Positions 45,099 to 54,757 of a DNA stretch of 64,000 nucleotides are shown here, in pieces. Source of the DNA: Enchytraeus crypticus (taxonomy: Eukaryota > Annelida > Clitellata > Enchytraeida > Enchytraeidae); contig CAJHZI010000273.1 in the NCBI GenBank assembly GCA_905160935.1, forward strand, positions 37,501-101,500, given 5' to 3'. The number at the start of each line of letters is the position of its first letter. The first letter of the stretch is position 1. The translations under genes were made by a program, and so were the position numbers. The notes beneath the pieces were generated by a model. It was not told the DNA's origin. It saw only the letters and a list, made by a program, of their open reading frames with translations, and made no database searches.

Positions 45099-45525
45099 TA
45101 GTTACATCCGAGTCATTGAAGAATAGATCAACCGTAAACTGAACGTGTCGTAAGAGGCACCTGAGGTTGAGCTTAGGAAGGTCAAGGGAAACTATATCAG
45201 AATCCATACGTTTGACGATCTGTAGGTTGCGTTAAGCTGTGAATATAAAATGGCTTTTTGTGAAAAGATTAACACGTGACTCGATTGTGTGCTCTTTAGA
45301 TGTCAGTAGTAGACTGATGATCAGTGCGTGCGTGATTCAAATCCTGGGCCCGTCCATCACTGATATCTCTGTCGAGAAATGCAACTGACGTTAACATCGG
45401 TTTTACTTTACGGTTTTTAGAGAGCATGAATGTTGAACGTACCTTGAACCTGCTATTTTTACAGAACACTAGTGAGAGAGATAGAGAAAGCGAGATAGAG
45501 AGAGAGAGAGATAGAGAGAGAGATA
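45099..45525 (+). mobile_element. SINE S-B interrupted by a nested SINE S-A
   Basis: The S-B left part (45099-45298) has GTTACATCCGAGTCATTGAA, CGTAAACTGAACGTGTCGTA and AAGATTAACACGTGACTCG. The right part (45421-45525) has TACCTTGAACCTGCTATTTT, CAGAACACTAGTGAGAGAG. The S-A insert lies between the GTGCTCTT block and its expected continuation. Confidence 0.82.
45299..45420 (+). mobile_element. SINE S-A nested in S-B
   Basis: GATGTCAGTAGTAGACTG, GATCAGTGCGTGCGTGATTC, AAATCCTGGGCCCGTCCATC, ACTGATATCTCTGTCGAG, CAACTGACGTTAACATCGG, ending in TTTACGGTTTTTAG. TTTAG on both sides may be a short target duplication. Confidence 0.8.
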
Positions 45526-45859
45526 AAGTTTGAAAGGGATCGTGTTAGTAGTTCATAAGATCATATTATTATTATTAAAAGTATCGTCGTATTTATGATT
45601 CATCACCAGACCTTGAAATAAACTCCACTATTGAATAACAATAGATTTATAAATGTCCAATTCCGGATAACGGAATGACTGACAGTTCCTCTTGTTATGG
45701 ATATGGATGAAGCAATCATTGTCAGACAAGTTCCACGGAACGATTGTGACAGGAATAAGTGATCACTCTATAAACTGTAACCTGACAGAATTGGTCTGGA
45801 TTATCATACTCAAATATGGGCGTGACTGAAGAGAGTGAATGAATGTATGTTTAAATTGG

Positions 45860-46021
45860 AGATTTGACCATTTTTGATCACCGGACTGGCTCCCATTTAG
45901 TACCTTATTCTCCTACGCACATTTCTTTTGAAGATTGTTCTGGGTGAATTGATCTGTAGTGATGTGTGCTGTGCGGGCGTCCCTGACATCATTCCTGGAT
46001 GAGGAAACGGACGTTAAGCCT

Positions 46022-46055
<34 letters not shown>

Positions 46056-46098
46056 CATTATCATCACTATTGTATTATTACTATTATTATTATTAATG
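45860..46098 (+). mobile_element. S-F SINE with (TTA)n tail
   Basis: TTTTTGATCACCGGACTGGC, CTACGCACATTTCTTTTG, TGAATTGATCTGTAGTGATG, GCGTCCCTGACATCATTCC, GGATGAGGAAACGGACGTTA, AGCC, (TTA)n. The last ~55 bp before the tail carry the same core as S-A but with CGGACGTTAAGCC. The antisense copy is at 61742-61953. Confidence 0.8.
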
Positions 46099-46137
46099 TA
46101 TAGTCTTATAAATTAATAAGACTATAAATTAATAATT

Positions 46138-46270
46138 CACTGCTTAAAGGCAGGTCCATGGCATATAACTCTTATAACCAATTCTATCTTCAGCCTTCCT
46201 TTCCATCTCCATATATGAATTTGTTATCAGATCATCCAGCATCCGATATCTCGGTCTTCCTGTCGAGGAA
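46138..46270 (-). mobile_element. LINE L-1, 3'-end fragment
   Basis: Minus strand: CGAGATATCGGATGCTGGAT (cf. the RLGMLDDL region), GGAAAGGAAGGCTGAAGAT (KAEDR region), ATATGCCATGGACCTGCC, then a diverged second stem arm TTTAAGCAGTG. Ends without the (GA)n tail. Confidence 0.75.
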
Positions 46271-46970
46271 ACTTACGCTAAATTAGATGTAAACATTTTC
46301 TTAAAATTTTTAGCATCATCATTTCATTGAATATGTATCGAGTCATAAGTTGATTAATTGTAGTAATACTCAAATATCGATAGGGAAAATTTTTTGTAGG
46401 GGTGTTTCATATTCTGATGATACAATAAAACTGCGTTTCCCTGAAACAAATTGGCAATGAAAGGTCGTTATAGTAACAATAGCTAATTTCCTTAAATAGT
46501 CAATAATTATTACCGTCCCGAAAAAAGCGTGAAGTATTAATTGTCTGCAGATAAATTTAATTGTGATTTCTATGGTGAAGGCAGTTAGAATGATTAATTA
46601 TTACATTAAATATTATTGTTTAAATTCATTCATTATGCCCATTTCTTAAAATAGTCAATAATTATCGCCATCCTTAACAAAAATATGATTTAAAAATTTT
46701 CTGCATAAATATTAAATTATAATTTTTGTTGAAATATTTTAAAAGACTACTAGAATAAAGATTAATTTTGAAGTAAATTCAAGTTAAATATTAAAACATT
46801 ATTGTTTTGCGATTTATAGGTTTAATTTTTAAAAAACTAATTAAATGTCTAAAATTGCGTTCGGCATTTAGTTTGTCACTACTTAGTGATCCCATTTATA
46901 ACCACAGCGTATACGAATTACAGGTCTATCCCAGTACAGAGTCTCTGCGGTCCCAGGAGGATATATCTAG
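46271..46970. other. Nothing recognised
   Basis: Two halves (46480-46600 and 46640-46780) look loosely similar (ATAGTCAATAATTATCGCC vs ATAGTCAATAATTATTACC), an old ~160-bp duplication. No gene. Confidence 0.45.
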
Positions 46971-46971
46971 A

Positions 46972-47240
46972 ATGTCTCAATAGTGCAGTGGTTAGAGGCG
47001 TCAGGTAGTGTCATGGAATTCTAAAATAAGCGATTTTGAGAAGAACTGAGCTCTCGTGGTTTCGATTCTCGGTCAAGCTGCTCTTATGGTAAAATTTCGA
47101 ACATTCATTGGATTGGTTACACGAAATTTCATAAATCGCCTAAAGGTTGTACGATGTGGTACTAAAAGTGATGATATCAACATGGTTGATCATTTCACTG
47201 TAATGTGTGTTACTATCGAAGACTGCCAAACTTTTGACAG
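46972..47240 (+). mobile_element. tRNA-headed SINE S-I, copy 1
   Basis: tRNA-like head: TCAATAGTGCAGTGGTTAGA (A-box-like), CGTGGTTTCGATTCTCGGTC (B box). Then the body AAAATTTCGAACATTCATTGG, GCCTAAAGGTTGTACGATGT, GGTACTAAAAGTGATGATA, TTGATCATTTCACTGTAAT. Matches 52012-52245. The 90-codon open frame (47056-47328) that runs through it is not a gene. Confidence 0.8.
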
Positions 47241-47339
47241 GAGTAAGAAGTCTAGTCAATATCTGAGTTTGTTAGAATATTTCGCCACTGGCAGTAATGA
47301 TATGATCGAATATAACACACACTTATAAACAGTAGGATC

Positions 47340-48905
47340 AAAGTTCAAATCCTACGCTAGTCTCATTGAGGTCTTAAAATCATGAAATTAACTTTTAACT
47401 ATGTTTAGAATTAGACAGTTATATTTCTGACTAGTATTTGTACATATAATAATACGCATAATATGCATATGTTTAGTGTAAAAAAGCAATTTGAAATATA
47501 CTTTTTGCCGAAAATATAAGAAAGTAAAACATTTAGTATCTAATTGAATCCATATAATGGCTTAAAAAGTGTAGTTACACTTGCAACTGTGGGTAGCATA
47601 TTTCAGTTTGATAATAAATAATATTCGAAACAAATTAAACAACAAATTACGGCTTCAAAGGTAGATTTCATGGTGAAGTAAATCGTAAAGATCGACAAGG
47701 TCACCTAAGGCTGTGCAAGATTTACGTAGATAAATATAATATCAGAAATTACTTTAACGATCTAATATTTGAAAGGTTTTCGATAATTTACGTTCACATC
47801 TAGTAATTGTTGAAATACTATGAACAATAACAAGTCACAAGGGGAGCTATTAACTTATTCTGAAATAAGTACGAAGATGTTGAAAGAAAGGTAATTTTAA
47901 GTAGTCGAAAATATAAGAAAGTTACTCATACAAAGTGCACCACTGAATATGATACAGCATTAATCTCATGTTTTTCAAAGTCAAAGTTAAAATTTCGCAA
48001 ATGATTCTAGTTTAAATATTATTTAAATTATTTCATGTGATATGTTTGATATAAGTAACTAAAACTGAAAGAAATAGAAAACTACATGAAATATCCTCAG
48101 AAATGTTTTCATTAAATCATTTATAACCATTTTCTTATAGTCATCTTATTATGGGCCTATATCTTTCTTCTTATATCATTCATATTCTTATATCCAGTAT
48201 TTACATTATTTTATATGATATTGATGTGTCGCCGTAACTTATAGGATATTTTTTAGCAAACACTTCATCCAGCAGGCAAACCATATCCGAAGGAATCTTT
48301 CATAAAATAGTAAATATAATTTAGATTTTATATAATTTAGATTTATATATTTATATATATATATTTATATAATTTATATATACAATGTATATGTGAAGAC
48401 ATCTTAAAGTAGATTTTACATATAATACAGTTTATATCACTTAGATTTTAATAAATATACAATTTTTAAATCATAGATTATAGGAATTTTAATATAAGGA
48501 TGGTATTTGAACTGATGTGTTATTTTATTAGGTAATGTAAACATATAATGGTTTTATTTCCTGATATGTATTGATCACTATTTGTTTTTCAGTGCACGCG
48601 TTAGTGTCGTTTAACGTTTGTGGGGCTCCTTTTCATAATAACTGTATGAATTGGTCACTAAATAGGCCTAGGCCTATAATTTATTTGATATGATGAGAAT
48701 TTCTAAATAAATTTCATTAAAATTTAAAACAATACAATAAAAACGTATGACGTTCCTAGCCTTCTGCATAAGTGGAATCCTACCGTAATAGCTACAATGT
48801 CGTAATCTCAACCTGTATATCACATCAAAAGCTGAAGGTGTGGCTATTGCAGCTAACCTGTATTAAAGTTCATTTCTTAAACAAACAGAGTTCAACTGAA
48901 TTGAA
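47340..48905. other. Nothing recognised
   Basis: A+T-rich, with TTATATATTTATATA runs at about 48340-48380. No gene or repeat family. Confidence 0.45.
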
Positions 48906-48907
48906 TG

Positions 48908-49110
48908 TATAAATAGCTCAGTGTATAAGTGCTCTAGGAAACGTCATTAACTTTTAAATAACTGTATCTGATGTCCTGATGTCAATTCCCAGTAGAGTTT
49001 ATCAGATGCTCGGACATTCAGAGGAATATTATAAGGGATAATTGACTTAAATGTCTACTGGTTAAACGTGTGATATTAAGCTTGATAGATATCATCACAA
49101 ATGATCACTC
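48908..49110 (+). mobile_element. tRNA-headed SINE S-I, copy 2 (diverged)
   Basis: AATAGCTCAGTGTATAAGTG, GATGTCAATTCCCAGTAGAG (decayed B box), CTACTGGTTAAACGTGTGAT, ATATCATCACAAATGATC. Same orientation and order as the other two copies. Confidence 0.65.
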
Positions 49111-49518
49111 ACTATACTCAGTGTTTAAATTTCTTGAAATTTTCATTATTGGACTAGACTTTATTAAGATCTTTGAAATAATGAAATCATTTGCTTTAAT
49201 GTCTTCTTATTAAGCTTCGATTCTCCAATCAGCAGACATGAGTTTCGATTGTTTTGAAGTTTTTATTAAAATCATAAAAGAATTCTTTCCAGTGTCTTCT
49301 AAACTATTCTCTTTTTATCTTATTCGTTCTGACTGCAATGTACTGTATCGTTAGTGAATCCATAATGAGAATAAGTCGAGACTCTTACGTCATAATATTT
49401 CAAATTTAGTTTCAAACTACACGTACTAAAAAAAATCTTCCTGGTAGATAGCTTGTACTATTACAGTATTTAATTAGCTGACCTTGAAGGCTTTGCTTCG
49501 ACATTTTAAATTATGAAG

Positions 49519-49520
<2 letters not shown>

Positions 49521-49575
<55 letters not shown>
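49521..49575. repeat. (AT)n microsatellite
   Basis: About 55 bp of alternating TA. Confidence 0.95.
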
Positions 49576-49577
<2 letters not shown>

Positions 49578-49714
49578 GGATCAGTAATTTCATCCTTAAA
49601 AAACGTTTCACCATCACCGCTCTATTTATACGCCAACTGATGCAGGAAGCATGCAACGGAATAAAACTCATTTGCTCATAAATAATATTCAAAAACACAT
49701 AACACAGCTTGAAA

Positions 49715-49812
49715 AAATTAGAGTGGTTCTGTCGTCCATGACAATATCGAGCACTATTGATAAAAATCCAAGCCAGTGAGCAAAACGAAGTTTCAAAATT
49801 GTGCAAATTACA
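49715..49812 (-). mobile_element. R-G family fragment
   Basis: Minus strand: TTTGCACAATTTTGAAAC, GCTCACTGGCTTGGATTTT, CGATATTGTCATGGACGAC, AGAACCACTCTAAT modules. Confidence 0.72.
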
Positions 49813-50210
49813 AAATTAAGAAAACGAGGTCAAGGATAAAGATAATTAAAGAAAAAATCAGTATCAGCAAACTATTAAATATTAACAGTAATGCCGTTAA
49901 TAGCATTATTACTCCTAGCGCAATGAGATGCTAACACTAGAACATAGTGATATTTAAATGAGAAAATTAGAGTTGGTACTATTAAAATTAAATTAGAAAT
50001 TGAATGAGACTATAGTACTGCAAAATATAATGATTTAATTATACATTGATATTGGCTCGAACAAAACGTAATTATGAAAAAAGATATCATTTTAACTTAT
50101 AGGATCTAAATGTGATTATATTAATCGCAGATTGTCATTTATATTTCTTCCTGTGAAAGTTTTTAGTAGTTGTGTTTTGAATATGGTGATAATTGATCGT
50201 TGATTTCAGC

Positions 50211-50408
50211 TCTCTCTCTCTCTCTTTCTCTCTCTTAGTGCTCTTCCAAGTGACAGGTTCAAGGTACAAATTCATACTTAAAATCTGCTTTCTCGCTCCA
50301 TAAGAGCACTCCTTAGATCAACAAGTTAATCCCTTCACAAAGTCTATGCCTTATCCATACTTTATGTAGCCTATAGCTTGGGACAAGTATGGCTTCTGAG
50401 GTGGTTTT
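50211..50408 (-). mobile_element. SINE S-B, 3' half, (GA)n tail
   Basis: (CT)n, TTAGTGCTCTTCCAAGTGAC, AGGTTCAAGGTACAAATTC, GAGCACTCCTTAGATCAAC, TATAGCTTGGGACAAGTATG, TTCTGAGGTGG in complement. Little diverged. Confidence 0.88.
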
Positions 50409-50410
50409 AA

Positions 50411-50605
50411 TTTCAGCTAAAACTGTATAAATACGTCATTGTATTATTTTAAGCCAAAACAACAAATTATCTAAGATTAATTTCTTTGTTTTAGCCAAAA
50501 CTACAGAAATCGCCATAATTTTATTTAATTTTGCTAAAACTTCCAAAATTCGACAATATTGAATTTCCTTCAGTTAGAACTACAGATGATCTAAGGGCAC
50601 ATGTT
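50411..50605. repeat. ~40-bp degenerate tandem repeat, 5 units
   Basis: The landmark AG(C/T)(C/T)AAAAC recurs at 50415, 50452, 50493, 50532 and 50572 (spacing 37-41 bp). Each is followed by an A+T-rich segment ending in TTTT or TTC. It begins exactly at the edge of the S-B copy. Confidence 0.7.
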
Positions 50606-50609
50606 AGTG

Positions 50610-51035
50610 CTTTCGGGGCTGTTGTGTCTGTTTTCACTTTATATCCATGTATTTCTGGTGTACGATTTTATCGAAATGAAATAAACGTGATTCAATTCAA
50701 TTATAATATTTAATTCACTATTTCTTGGTAGAAAACTCACACAGATACAATTACATTGCAATACGTACATGACACAAGAGCATACATATGAAACGTGCAC
50801 ATAAGAGTATAACAGTTTCAATATTGACACATACTGTTCAATAATTAAAATAATACATTTTTAAAATAGCGTGAAAATGTACACGAATACTCGACAAATA
50901 GTCATTGCTGTCTATTTCAAATTTACTTTTAATGTGTACATAATCATTGCACTCAGGAGAGTCCAAATTATGCTTAGCATTTAACTTATCTTTAATTATT
51001 AAATTGCTCCGTTATCACTTTTTTATTGGTTTCAG
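50610..51035. other. Presumed intron or 5' flank of the receptor gene
   Basis: A+T-rich sequence ending in a pyrimidine-rich run CACTTTTTTATTGGTTTCAG (51016-51035), a good 3' splice site just before the receptor exon. If this acceptor is used, at least one upstream exon (probably 5' UTR) exists; I did not find it. Confidence 0.5.
51034..51035 (+). promoter_or_regulatory. Splice acceptor (AG) of the receptor exon
   Basis: AG preceded by a T-rich tract, with no other AG in the preceding ~18 bases. The exon then opens AAAGCAACAAAATGG. Confidence 0.7.
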
Positions 51036-51046
51036 AAAGCAACAAA

Positions 51047-51537
51047 ATGGCAGACTATTTCTCATCAGGGAACATCGGGATCACGACCAGCCTCGAGGGA
51101 ACCACCACCTATCCTGAGTCCCAGCCGCAAGTCACTCCAAGTCGTCACCTTTGTAACACCAGCTGGGAGTACCCTTCCATAGACAACTGCTTCAACCCTG
51201 CCTACATCGTCTACGACTATCACGCTCACGTCATCAATGGTTACGTCATGCCTCCTCTCATTCTTCTTACTATGGCAACCAATGGCCTCATCTGTGCCGT
51301 TTTGATGTCACGGCGCATGCGCAGTCCCTCGAATATGATTCTCGTTGCCATGGCACTGTCCGACATGCTAACCGGGGCTTGGACTTTACCCCCGTACGTC
51401 TATTTCTACACCCTCGGTGGACAGTATGATTACATGCCGTACAGATGGTGTTTGGCCTACTATTGGTTGACCGACTATCTGCCGACCACCTTCCATACAG
51501 CTTCTGTTTGGCTTACAGTGGCATTGGCCGCGCAGAG
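51047..51537 (+). CDS. Sex-peptide-receptor / myoinhibitory-peptide-receptor-like GPCR, first coding exon (partial)
   Basis: Encodes residues 1-163 plus two bases of the next codon of a class A peptide GPCR at the plasma membrane. Visible parts: a Ser/Thr-rich extracellular N-terminus with an N-glycosylation site (N37-T-S) and C36/C48; TM1 about residues 64-87 (GYVMPPLILLTMATNG, with the conserved N79); an intracellular loop SRRMRSPSN; TM2 about 96-118 with the conserved Asp in MALSDML (D106); ECL1; the conserved ECL1/TM3 Cys (C135 in RWCLAYYW); TM3 starting TTFHTASVWLTVALAAQR. The blocks GYVMP, SDMLT, CLAY and SVWLT.ALA.QR are hallmarks of the SPR/MIPR (insects, molluscs, annelids) and related DMSR receptors. 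The start ATG has A at -3 and G at +4, 11 bp after a CAG acceptor. The exon ends CAGAG|GTTTGT in the QR(Y/F) position, phase 2. Reading past the donor gives a stop at 51560-51562, so the rest (DRY-equivalent, TM4-7) must be on later exons; none was recognised. The ligand is inferred to be an amidated neuropeptide, by family only. Confidence 0.9.
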
Positions 51538-51539
51538 GT
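51538..51539 (+). promoter_or_regulatory. Splice donor (GT) in TM3 of the receptor
   Basis: CAGAG|GTTTGT. Using this donor splits the Arg codon of the family's QRY motif after its second base. Protein similarity to the family stops here and an in-frame stop follows within 25 bases. Confidence 0.75.
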
Positions 51540-51558
51540 TTGTGACTAATATACTGCT

Positions 51559-51569
51559 ATAAAATACAA
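51559..51569. repeat. Target-site duplication, left copy (S-H insertion)
   Basis: ATAAAATACAA, repeated exactly at 51844-51854. Confidence 0.8.
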
Positions 51570-51843
51570 TCATCATATTCCATTGAATCCCAGTTTAACT
51601 TGGGTTGGGATACGAATAGACTGTCTCAAATCCTCTCTGTCCTACATCATATAATCAGTCAATCTCCTATCTGAGACTTTTCCATTCGTTTAAATTTTTG
51701 TAGCACTTTACGGAGCCTAGTCGCTCAATTCTGACATTGAATTCTGACATTGATGTGGATCTTGGTGCTTTAGTCGCCTTCTACAACACGTGCAGTGACC
51801 GGTTGGTAAATTCTTCAGACAACCCGGACATAACACGGGAGTC
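51570..51843 (-). mobile_element. SINE S-H, full length, antisense in the receptor intron
   Basis: Minus strand from head CCCGTGTTATGTCCGGGTTG through GAAGAATTTACCAACCG, GCACGTGTTGTAGAAGGCG, TAGGCTCCGTAAAGTGC, AACGAATGGAAAAGTCTC, GACAGAGAGGATTTGAGAC, CCCAACCCAAGTTAAACTG, to GGAATATGATGAT. It starts about 32 bp after the donor GT. A perfect 11-bp direct repeat flanks it. A short internal duplication (GAATTCTGACATT twice, 51725-51752) is private to this copy. Confidence 0.92.
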
Positions 51844-51854
51844 ATAAAATACAA
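51844..51854. repeat. Target-site duplication, right copy (S-H insertion)
   Basis: Exact partner of 51559-51569. Confidence 0.8.
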
Positions 51855-52011
51855 CATATTAGAAATATGTGTAAGTATTTCAAAACATATTACAATACAA
51901 ATGATACAGTACAATAGAAATTAAATACTTGTGAGATAGGACTCAGGGAATGTTGTTAATGCCATGAATGTCGGGAATGCCATTAAGACATTCTGCGAAT
52001 GTCTTAATGGT

Positions 52012-52245
52012 GTAGGGGTAACGCCATGAAGTTTTAAATGACAGTTCTTGAGGTGAATTGAACTCTCGTGGGTTCGATTCCCAGCCGCGCTGATCTGAGT
52101 GTAAAATCTCGAACAATCACTTGAATGTTCGAGATCTTACAGAAAATTTACTAAATTGACTAATGGTTAAAACATGTGGTATTAAAGTATCAACATACAT
52201 GTACCTGATCATTCAACTGCAATACTTGTGTACGAATAATTAACT
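52012..52245 (+). mobile_element. tRNA-headed SINE S-I, copy 3 (best head)
   Basis: TTAATGGTGTAGGGGTAACG (A-box region), TCGTGGGTTCGATTCCCAGC (near-perfect B box), CGCGCTGATCTGAGTGTAAA, TCTCGAACAATCACTTGAAT, GACTAATGGTTAAAACATGT, GGTATTAAAGTATCAACATA, TGATCATTCAACTGCAATAC. The tRNA-like part has an insert between A and B boxes compared with a real tRNA, so it is not a tRNA gene. Confidence 0.82.
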
Positions 52246-52259
52246 GTGGTAAAATACAA

Positions 52260-52776
52260 TAAAAACAACTAAGTACAACGAATTGCAACACAAATATAGT
52301 ACAATAAAAGGGAAAGAAGTACTTTGAAGTACGATAAAATCTAGAACGCATAGATCATTAAAGAGCTATATAATCCCTTACAAGAAATGTAACAATATAG
52401 AGTACGAAACAATATTATGTCAAATGACAAATTAGAATATCATATAAATCTATATTAAACGTCAGCGAAGAAAGTGATATTAATGGCATGGACTTGCATG
52501 ATACGTGATCGATCATAGATTATTCTATAATTCGCCCAGAAATACAACTCATCTAAATCTGTAGAGCAGTAGAGCACAGCAATAAAATATTGCTATCCTT
52601 GGACTTTCATTTGCAAAACAGCCTTATTATATGACTTATGCGTAACTTAACTTGACAGCGTCACTAAATAAAACATACTCGATGCAGTGGGTTGGTAATC
52701 TTATCCTGCACGTCATGGACTTGTCATTTGATCGCGCGTTGATTGCATCTTAGTCTTATCATAAAACTTAGAATGA
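52260..52776. other. Nothing recognised (presumed receptor intron)
   Basis: A+T-rich. No exon-like open frame on the plus strand. Confidence 0.4.
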
Positions 52777-52892
52777 AAAAAGCTGGTAAAGCTAATGTTA
52801 ACGTCAATTTCCTCACTCGAAAGTGATGTCAGTGACGGGCGAGCCCAGGATTTGAACCCCGCACATACTGATCCGCGGTCGAATATCTTACC
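52777..52892 (-). mobile_element. tRNA-headed SINE S-A, 5'-truncated
   Basis: Complement: GGTAAGATATTCGACCGCGG, GTGCGGGGTTCAAATCCTGG, GCTCGCCCGTCACTGACATC, ACTTTCGAGTGAGGAAATTG, TTAACATTAGCTTTACCAGC, TTTTTT. It lacks only the first ~20 bp of the head, and is little diverged. Confidence 0.9.
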
Positions 52893-53204
52893 ATATAGGC
52901 CTAAACGTGAACGAAAGAAAGTTGATGAACGTATAACACTTAAAACATTAAATCTAAAACATAAGCATAGGACTTGGGCTGAATATATAAACTTACTATA
53001 AATATCTCAAAGAAGATGTAATGCTAATATTGCAACTTAGTCTGTATGACGGTAGCTCGAGTGTGTCGATTCGTCTTGAAGAGATGCCTTATGCTTCTGA
53101 ACCTTGACGTTAAACGCATCACAACCTGCAGCACTGAGACAATATTTCGCCACTACACTTATAAAACTCACGCAGTCGTATTTTTCCTGTGACAATAAAT
53201 AAAG

Positions 53205-53810
53205 TAGAAGCGGGGGCGGATCAGGAATAATTTAAATGTGGGAGGCTCGAAATCTTTTTTAACAATGTATACTTTTATTTTATTTTATATTATTTTTCTT
53301 TTAATATCGTTTATTTGTTCATAATTGCCACAAAAACTTAAACGAAAGGATAAAAGAAAGTCTATTCGTATCCCGATCATGGTCAAACTGGGTTTTAAGG
53401 GAAGATGATGATGATGATTTTTTCATCACAGCATAGATTATACAAACAATACGAACGGGCATGAAATTAGGTAAACAAATAGCAATAAAAAAGAGTAAAT
53501 AAAAGAGCCATAGCTCTGTTCGGTAATACCATAACTAGTAGCTATAGTCTATTTGAGTCTGAAATACAAAATAATTCCATTACATTACTAATTACATTTT
53601 GCTTGACAACATACGAGAAGAATAATAGTTCTACGCATTTTTTAAATTTTTCCTTCAACAATAAATGACGACGTTTTGCTGACGTTCATTTTTGGATTGG
53701 TCCCAATTCTCCTTACTAATGTTGGAGCAGTGATACATGTTTATCAGCGAGCCTATGGGGCGCCGGGCCCCCTGGGCCCCTCTTCTTGACCCGACACTGT
53801 AGATATGTTA
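53205..53810. mobile_element. Possible hAT-like non-autonomous DNA transposon relic
   Basis: The left edge GGGGGCGGATCAGGAATAAT, TTAAATGTGGGAGGCTCG resembles hAT-type terminal regions. The right edge has the unusually G+C-rich GGGGCGCCGGGCCCCCTGGG and GACCCGACACTG. The interior is A+T-rich and contains an S-H end at 53348-53420. Terminal repeats do not align well, so this is tentative. Confidence 0.3.
53348..53420 (+). mobile_element. SINE S-H, 3'-end fragment
   Basis: GAAAGTCTATTCGTATCCCG, ATCATGGTCAAACTGGG, TTTTAAGGGAAGATGATGAT. 5'-truncated. Confidence 0.8.
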
Positions 53811-53814
53811 CTAG

Positions 53815-54280
53815 AGAATATCCGTTGTAAACCACTCAATGCAACTTCTCTCATTCAAATCTGATGGGTAAAAATGTCTCCAATAATACTCACCGGCTAG
53901 ATCGTGCGCTATATTTTGTCATTTCACGTGTCAGACTCAAAAGATACGGAAACAGTAGTCACAGCAAACTACGCTTAAAATCATTCCTGTTTATCAGAGA
54001 CTGCTATATCATCTCTGATTGTGGCTACAGCTCAATCAAGATGTCAATTTTATCACCGTTATCTAATTGCTAAATAGACGAGTGATATATCCCATCTCAT
54101 GCATTAGCCTTGTATTTATTTAGTACAAAGTATTCTATTCACTTGTCGCTTTCTGTGCAAATATAGCGAATTATTGAAAATTATTTTGCTTGCGTCGCTT
54201 TTTTTCTAGAACCTGTCCAACGTTTATGAGTGGGCTACGTAAGCCCCTACTATTCATAAATAACAATAACGATAACAATA
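53815..54280. other. Nothing recognised
   Basis: The 69-codon frame at 53864-54073 (+), with VSNNTHRLDRALYFVISRVR, has a mildly basic composition but no family match. Not called. Confidence 0.4.
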
Positions 54281-54284
54281 AAAA

Positions 54285-54490
54285 TAAAATGACAATGACA
54301 ATGACAATGACAATGACTATGACAATGACAATGACAATGACTATGGCAATGACAATGACAATGACAATGACAATGTAGATGACAATACAGATGACAATAA
54401 AGATGACAATGACAATGCAGATTACAATGCAAATGACATTGAAAACGACAATGATAATGAAAATGATAATACAAATGACATTAACAATGA
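54285..54490. repeat. (ATGACA)n hexamer array
   Basis: About 30 units of ATGACA with ATGACT, ATGGCA and AGATGACA variants. His/Cys-rich and Thr-Met-rich frames here are artefacts. Confidence 0.95.
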
Positions 54491-54757
54491 AAGTGTTTTA
54501 AGTATAGTGTTTCTTCCTTTTGCCTCTGTCCTGATGTTTAAAACTGATGAGTTGATTTTCGTGGTTTTCGTCAGGCTTCAAACTGAATGGTTGACTAGAT
54601 AAATAGTATGTTAAGATTCAGGGATGTGAATCCATGCAGATTGTATATCTGACAGACTACAATTTCTAGTTACACCTATGACACAACACACGTGTTTACT
54701 AGGTTTCCTTGCCTAGTAACTACTTCTGTAGTTTTCGCTGTTCATTCCCAAATTTTT

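Noticed and set aside
47056-47328. 90-codon open frame as a gene
   Set aside because: It lies in the tRNA-headed SINE S-I and is not kept in the other copies.
53864-54073. 69-codon frame with YFVISRVRLKRYGNSSHS as a possible exon
   Set aside because: No family match; it does not resemble TM4-7 of the receptor, and base composition is like its surroundings.
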